From: Candidatus Gastranaerophilales bacterium
Lineage (GTDB): Bacteria; Cyanobacteriota; Vampirovibrionia; Gastranaerophilales; Gastranaerophilaceae
Direction: 5' to 3'
Length of the DNA: 64,000 bases
NCBI GenBank assembly: GCA_944323255.1
Contig: CALURU010000003.1
Span: 78,234 to 142,233 of the forward strand
Shown here piece by piece: positions 61,625 to 64,000 of this stretch. The notes beneath the pieces were generated by a model. It was not told the DNA's origin. It did not search any database and was given only the letters and a program-made list of their open reading frames with translations. Made by a program: the position numbers and the translations under genes. Position 1 is the first letter of the stretch. Each line of letters starts with the position of its first letter.

Positions 61625-64000
61625 TTACATTTCGTTGAGGTTTTCATTCAAGAATCTGACTCTCGTTATATCAAATACCTGATTCGGATTAACCAGCTTC
61701 ATTAAATCATCTGCTCTAAGTGCCGGTATGTCAGACCCCTGACCGGTTTTTAGACATATAAACAGATTGTCTCCTTCAAATCTATGCGTCCCGATAGATT
61801 TCTTAAAATCTGTTGTTTTTTCAAAACCTTTCTTGTTTTTCTTCGTGATTAAAACTTCATCACAAGACAAAACCTTATCTACATCATAGCGGAATTTTTC
61901 GAAATTGTAAAGTGAGTTCTCATTTGATTTATTATAAGGTGTTATACGATATTCAGCCCACTGTGCTTCAATATCCACTGCTGTAGCAAACTGTTCAATC
62001 CTTTTTACTCCGACAATTTCCGCGCCCTCCGGAAGATTAGGATTAATTATATTTTTTACTTCTTCTTCAGTCAAGTTGTCATAAATCTCGATATCGACCA
62101 GTTCACCTTCACTTTCAGCAAACAGAGGAAGTGCAATTCCCATTGACACCTTCATTGTAGGATTAAAACCGAGAGTATAAACCATATTCAACCCGCATCT
62201 TGCAAGGACTTTGTGGAAAGTATTCTGCCAGTCGAGGTGCGAAAAATACCTTAAAAGTCCTTTTTTCGTAACTTTAAGCCTGTATCTGTATATAGGAATA
62301 TTCGGATCTCTGTGCGCCCTTGAAGGGTCTTGCAGCTCTACCGATACAATTTTTTGAGCTTCTTCGGAAGCCTTATAAGGTTTTGCCATTACTTTATGAG
62401 TTTTTAAAGACGTGCAAACACCGCAATTTACGCATTTATTTTCACATGTTGGCTGTAAATTAAACTCGCAGCCCTGTGTAAAGGCTTCTTTGTATTCATT
62501 TTGCAGCCATTCTTTTGATAATCCTACATTTATAAAATCCCACGGCAGGGCATCTTCTAGCCCGTACTCTTTTTTTGCATATTCTTCCAGTGTAAAGCCG
62601 CATTCTTTTGCCGTTTCTGCCCAGATATTTTTGTCAAAATGTTCTCCCCAGGCATCAAGGTAGCAGCCTTTTTTATAAAGCGCTTCTATATATTTGCACA
62701 AGCTTGCATCGCCTCTTGTCAAAACCGCTTCAATCTGCGAGACAAATTTTTCGTGATAATTTATTTTCACGCCCTTTATATGTTTTGTTTTTTCCTTTAA
62801 ATAATTTATATGCTCCGTAACTTCGTCCAAATCCATCTGCGGACACCACTGGAACGGCGTAAACGGCTTCGGAACAAAAATTGATAATGTACAGGTGATT
62901 TCAAACCCGTGATTCAAGCCTTTTTCTTTTTTAATAAGCTTTGAGCGATATTTAATTTTATTTAATAATTCCGCCATCTCATCCATATCTTCAAGGGTTT
63001 CTGTCGGAAGCCCCGCTATAAAGTAGAACTTAATCTTTGACCATCCGTTTTCGTAAAGCGTAAGTGCAGCATTAATAATCTGTTCTTCCGATATATTTTT
63101 CTTAATTAAGTTTCTGAGTCTTTGGCTTCCGGCTTCCGGCGCAAGCGTCATTCCGGATTTTCTTACTGAATGCATAAGGTTTGCAAGTTCAAGATTAAAT
63201 CCGTCAATTCGCTGGCTCGGAAGAGATACAGACACTTTTTTCTTATTAAAATCAACTGCAAGTTCTTTTATGACCTCCTTAATATTGGAATAATCGTTTG
63301 AAGATAGAGATAGTAGCGAATATTCATCATAACCTGTATTTTTAACCAATTCTTTTGTAATCTTGATAATATCTTCCGCCGAACGTTCTCTTACAGGAAG
63401 TGTTACGTGTCCCGGCTGGCAGAAGCGGCACATTCTTCCGCACCCTCTTCTGATTTCTACTATAGCTCTATCGTGAACCGAGCTTGAAAACGGTATCGGA
63501 TAAGCAGTAGGGGTATATTCCAATTTTAAAGGCGCAATGCGTTTTTCGACGGTTTTATATAGTATCCCACTACCCCCTTTGGATACTGTCTTGGATTTTT
63601 CAAGAGATGCAGATGCAGGTGCGCATAAAGATTGAACAGTTGTGTCGGAAGCTTCCCCCGCCCCTTGAGGGAGGGGGGTAGGGGGCGGGGTCAATGCGCT
63701 AAAGCAGCCTTTTATTTTGCATAAATCTTCGATTCTCTCTTTTCTCGGCAGTCCTTTTGTTCTCTGAAGAGATTCGCAGACCTCAACCATCATTTCTTCC
63801 CCATCTCCGATACAGAAAACATCTATAAACTCGCAAACAGGGAGCGGATTAAACGTACACGGACCGCCTGCCAGAACAATTGGCTCTTCTTCACGCCTTT
63901 CATCATTCCTTACTGTTATTCCGCCCATTTCCAGCATTTTTAAAACAGTCGGATAAGAAAGTTCGTATTGAAGTGAAAAACCGACTCCGTCAAAGTCTTT
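61625..64000 (-). CDS. TIGR03960-type B12/radical SAM protein fused to DUF2344, start outside window
   Basis: The frame is open to base 64000, with DFDGVGFSLQYELSYPTVLK preceding the first methionine, so the gene is cut at the window edge. The radical SAM motif is RRGCGRMCRFCQPG (CxxxCxxC). PEAGSQRLRN and IKFYFIAGLPTET follow. A CENKCVNCGVC cluster (~500) precedes the C-terminal DUF2344/TIGR03936 domain (RYFSHLDWQNTFHKVLARCG). It may modify tRNA, as proposed for this family. Between about 100 and 160 an in-frame insertion carries palindromic repeats (TPLPQGAGEA) and KSKTVSKGGSGI. Confidence 0.88.
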   Translation of the reverse strand, partial: KDFDGVGFSLQYELSYPTVLKMLEMGGITVRNDERREEEPIVLAGGPCTFNPLPVCEFIDVFCIGDGEEMMVEVCESLQRTKGLPRKERIEDLCKIKGCFSALTPPPTPLPQGAGEASDTTVQSLCAPASASLEKSKTVSKGGSGILYKTVEKRIAPLKLEYTPTAYPIPFSSSVHDRAIVEIRRGCGRMCRFCQPGHVTLPVRERSAEDIIKITKELVKNTGYDEYSLLSLSSNDYSNIKEVIKELAVDFNKKKVSVSLPSQRIDGFNLELANLMHSVRKSGMTLAPEAGSQRLRNLIKKNISEEQIINAALTLYENGWSKIKFYFIAGLPTETLEDMDEMAELLNKIKYRSKLIKKEKGLNHGFEITCTLSIFVPKPFTPFQWCPQMDLDEVTEHINYLKEKTKHIKGVKINYHEKFVSQIEAVLTRGDASLCKYIEALYKKGCYLDAWGEHFDKNIWAETAKECGFTLEEYAKKEYGLEDALPWDFINVGLSKEWLQNEYKEAFTQGCEFNLQPTCENKCVNCGVCTSLKTHKVMAKPYKASEEAQKIVSVELQDPSRAHRDPNIPIYRYRLKVTKKGLLRYFSHLDWQNTFHKVLARCGLNMVYTLGFNPTMKVSMGIALPLFAESEGELVDIEIYDNLTEEEVKNIINPNLPEGAEIVGVKRIEQFATAVDIEAQWAEYRITPYNKSNENSLYNFEKFRYDVDKVLSCDEVLITKKNKKGFEKTTDFKKSIGTHRFEGDNLFICLKTGQGSDIPALRADDLMKLVNPNQVFDITRVRFLNENLNEM
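63545..63712. repeat. In-frame repeat insertion in the radical SAM gene
   Basis: 63653-63691 is a GC-rich element (CCCCCGCCCCTTGAGGGAGG). 63547-63640 reads ASASLEKSKTVSKGGSGI on the coding strand, a peptide commonly seen next to DUF559/repeat units. It sits between two well conserved family regions, where the family has only a short linker. Confidence 0.65.

Overview
The window is AT-rich, densely coded chromosomal DNA from a diderm, probably anaerobic bacterium. No rRNA or other marker allows a firm placement. Several traits point to the non-photosynthetic sister group of Cyanobacteria (Melainabacteria/Vampirovibrionia, Gastranaerophilales-like). These are an S-layer-homology exported protein, a complex I operon with only the 11 cyanobacterial-type subunits (no NuoE/F/G), glycogen enzymes, heptamer-type intergenic repeats, and many lineage-restricted proteins with a short N-terminal 'MxI...F' leader. 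This assignment is inference.

Layout. 1-3940: 5' end of an SLH protein, a divergent GH77-like protein, a 54-codon small gene, a SpoIID-domain protein and a TPR lipid-phase/periplasmic protein. 4022-13968: nuoABCDHIJKLMN on the + strand, interrupted only by short-repeat spacers. 14033-20528 (-): rpsA, ispH and a giant UvrD/AddA-like helicase that carries an in-frame DUF559 endonuclease bounded by palindromic elements. 20650-30977: a mixed block with DUF2582, a degenerate kinase-like protein, a CheD-like protein, tRNA-Lys, thrB, mazG, a parvulin, an EamA permease, TPR proteins, a degenerate M48-like protein and an AMIN-like protein. 30978-32180: a repeat-rich island. 32178-45260: a cysteine-cluster protein, TPR, ROK glucokinase, DUF486, a second CheD-like protein, rimO, a hairpin-controlled 23-codon gene, mnmG, a TM2/zinc-ribbon cluster, glgA and malQ. 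45390-52486: a chaperone/usher-like surface fibre locus (five-gene operon plus a divergent pair). 52487-58871: repeat elements, an IS110-family insertion with a candidate bridge RNA region, a GNAT-like and a CheR-like gene, tRNA-Ser, a 51-codon gene, rsmI and a MITE-like element. 58872-64000 (-): two membrane proteins, RNase E/G and the 3' part of a TIGR03960-type radical SAM gene.

How the genes work together. The Nuo complex would pump ions from reduced ferredoxin or a similar donor, since the NADH-oxidising module is absent. GlgA, two GH77 proteins and ROK glucokinase make up a glycogen/glucose branch. RpsA, RimO, MnmG, RsmI, RNase E/G and the tRNAs serve translation and RNA processing. The SLH, TPR, AMIN, SpoIID and chaperone/usher-like proteins build the envelope.

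Most noteworthy: (1) the DUF559 nuclease plus hairpin elements inserted in-frame in a helicase, with sister elements inside a second gene and in intergenic islands; (2) the chaperone/usher-like operon; (3) a set of lineage-type proteins that share an N-terminal leader but carry different protein-modifying folds (CheD/CNF1-like, CheR-like, GNAT-like, kinase-like); (4) a tiny membrane peptide gene whose ribosome binding site lies in the loop of two mutually exclusive stems.
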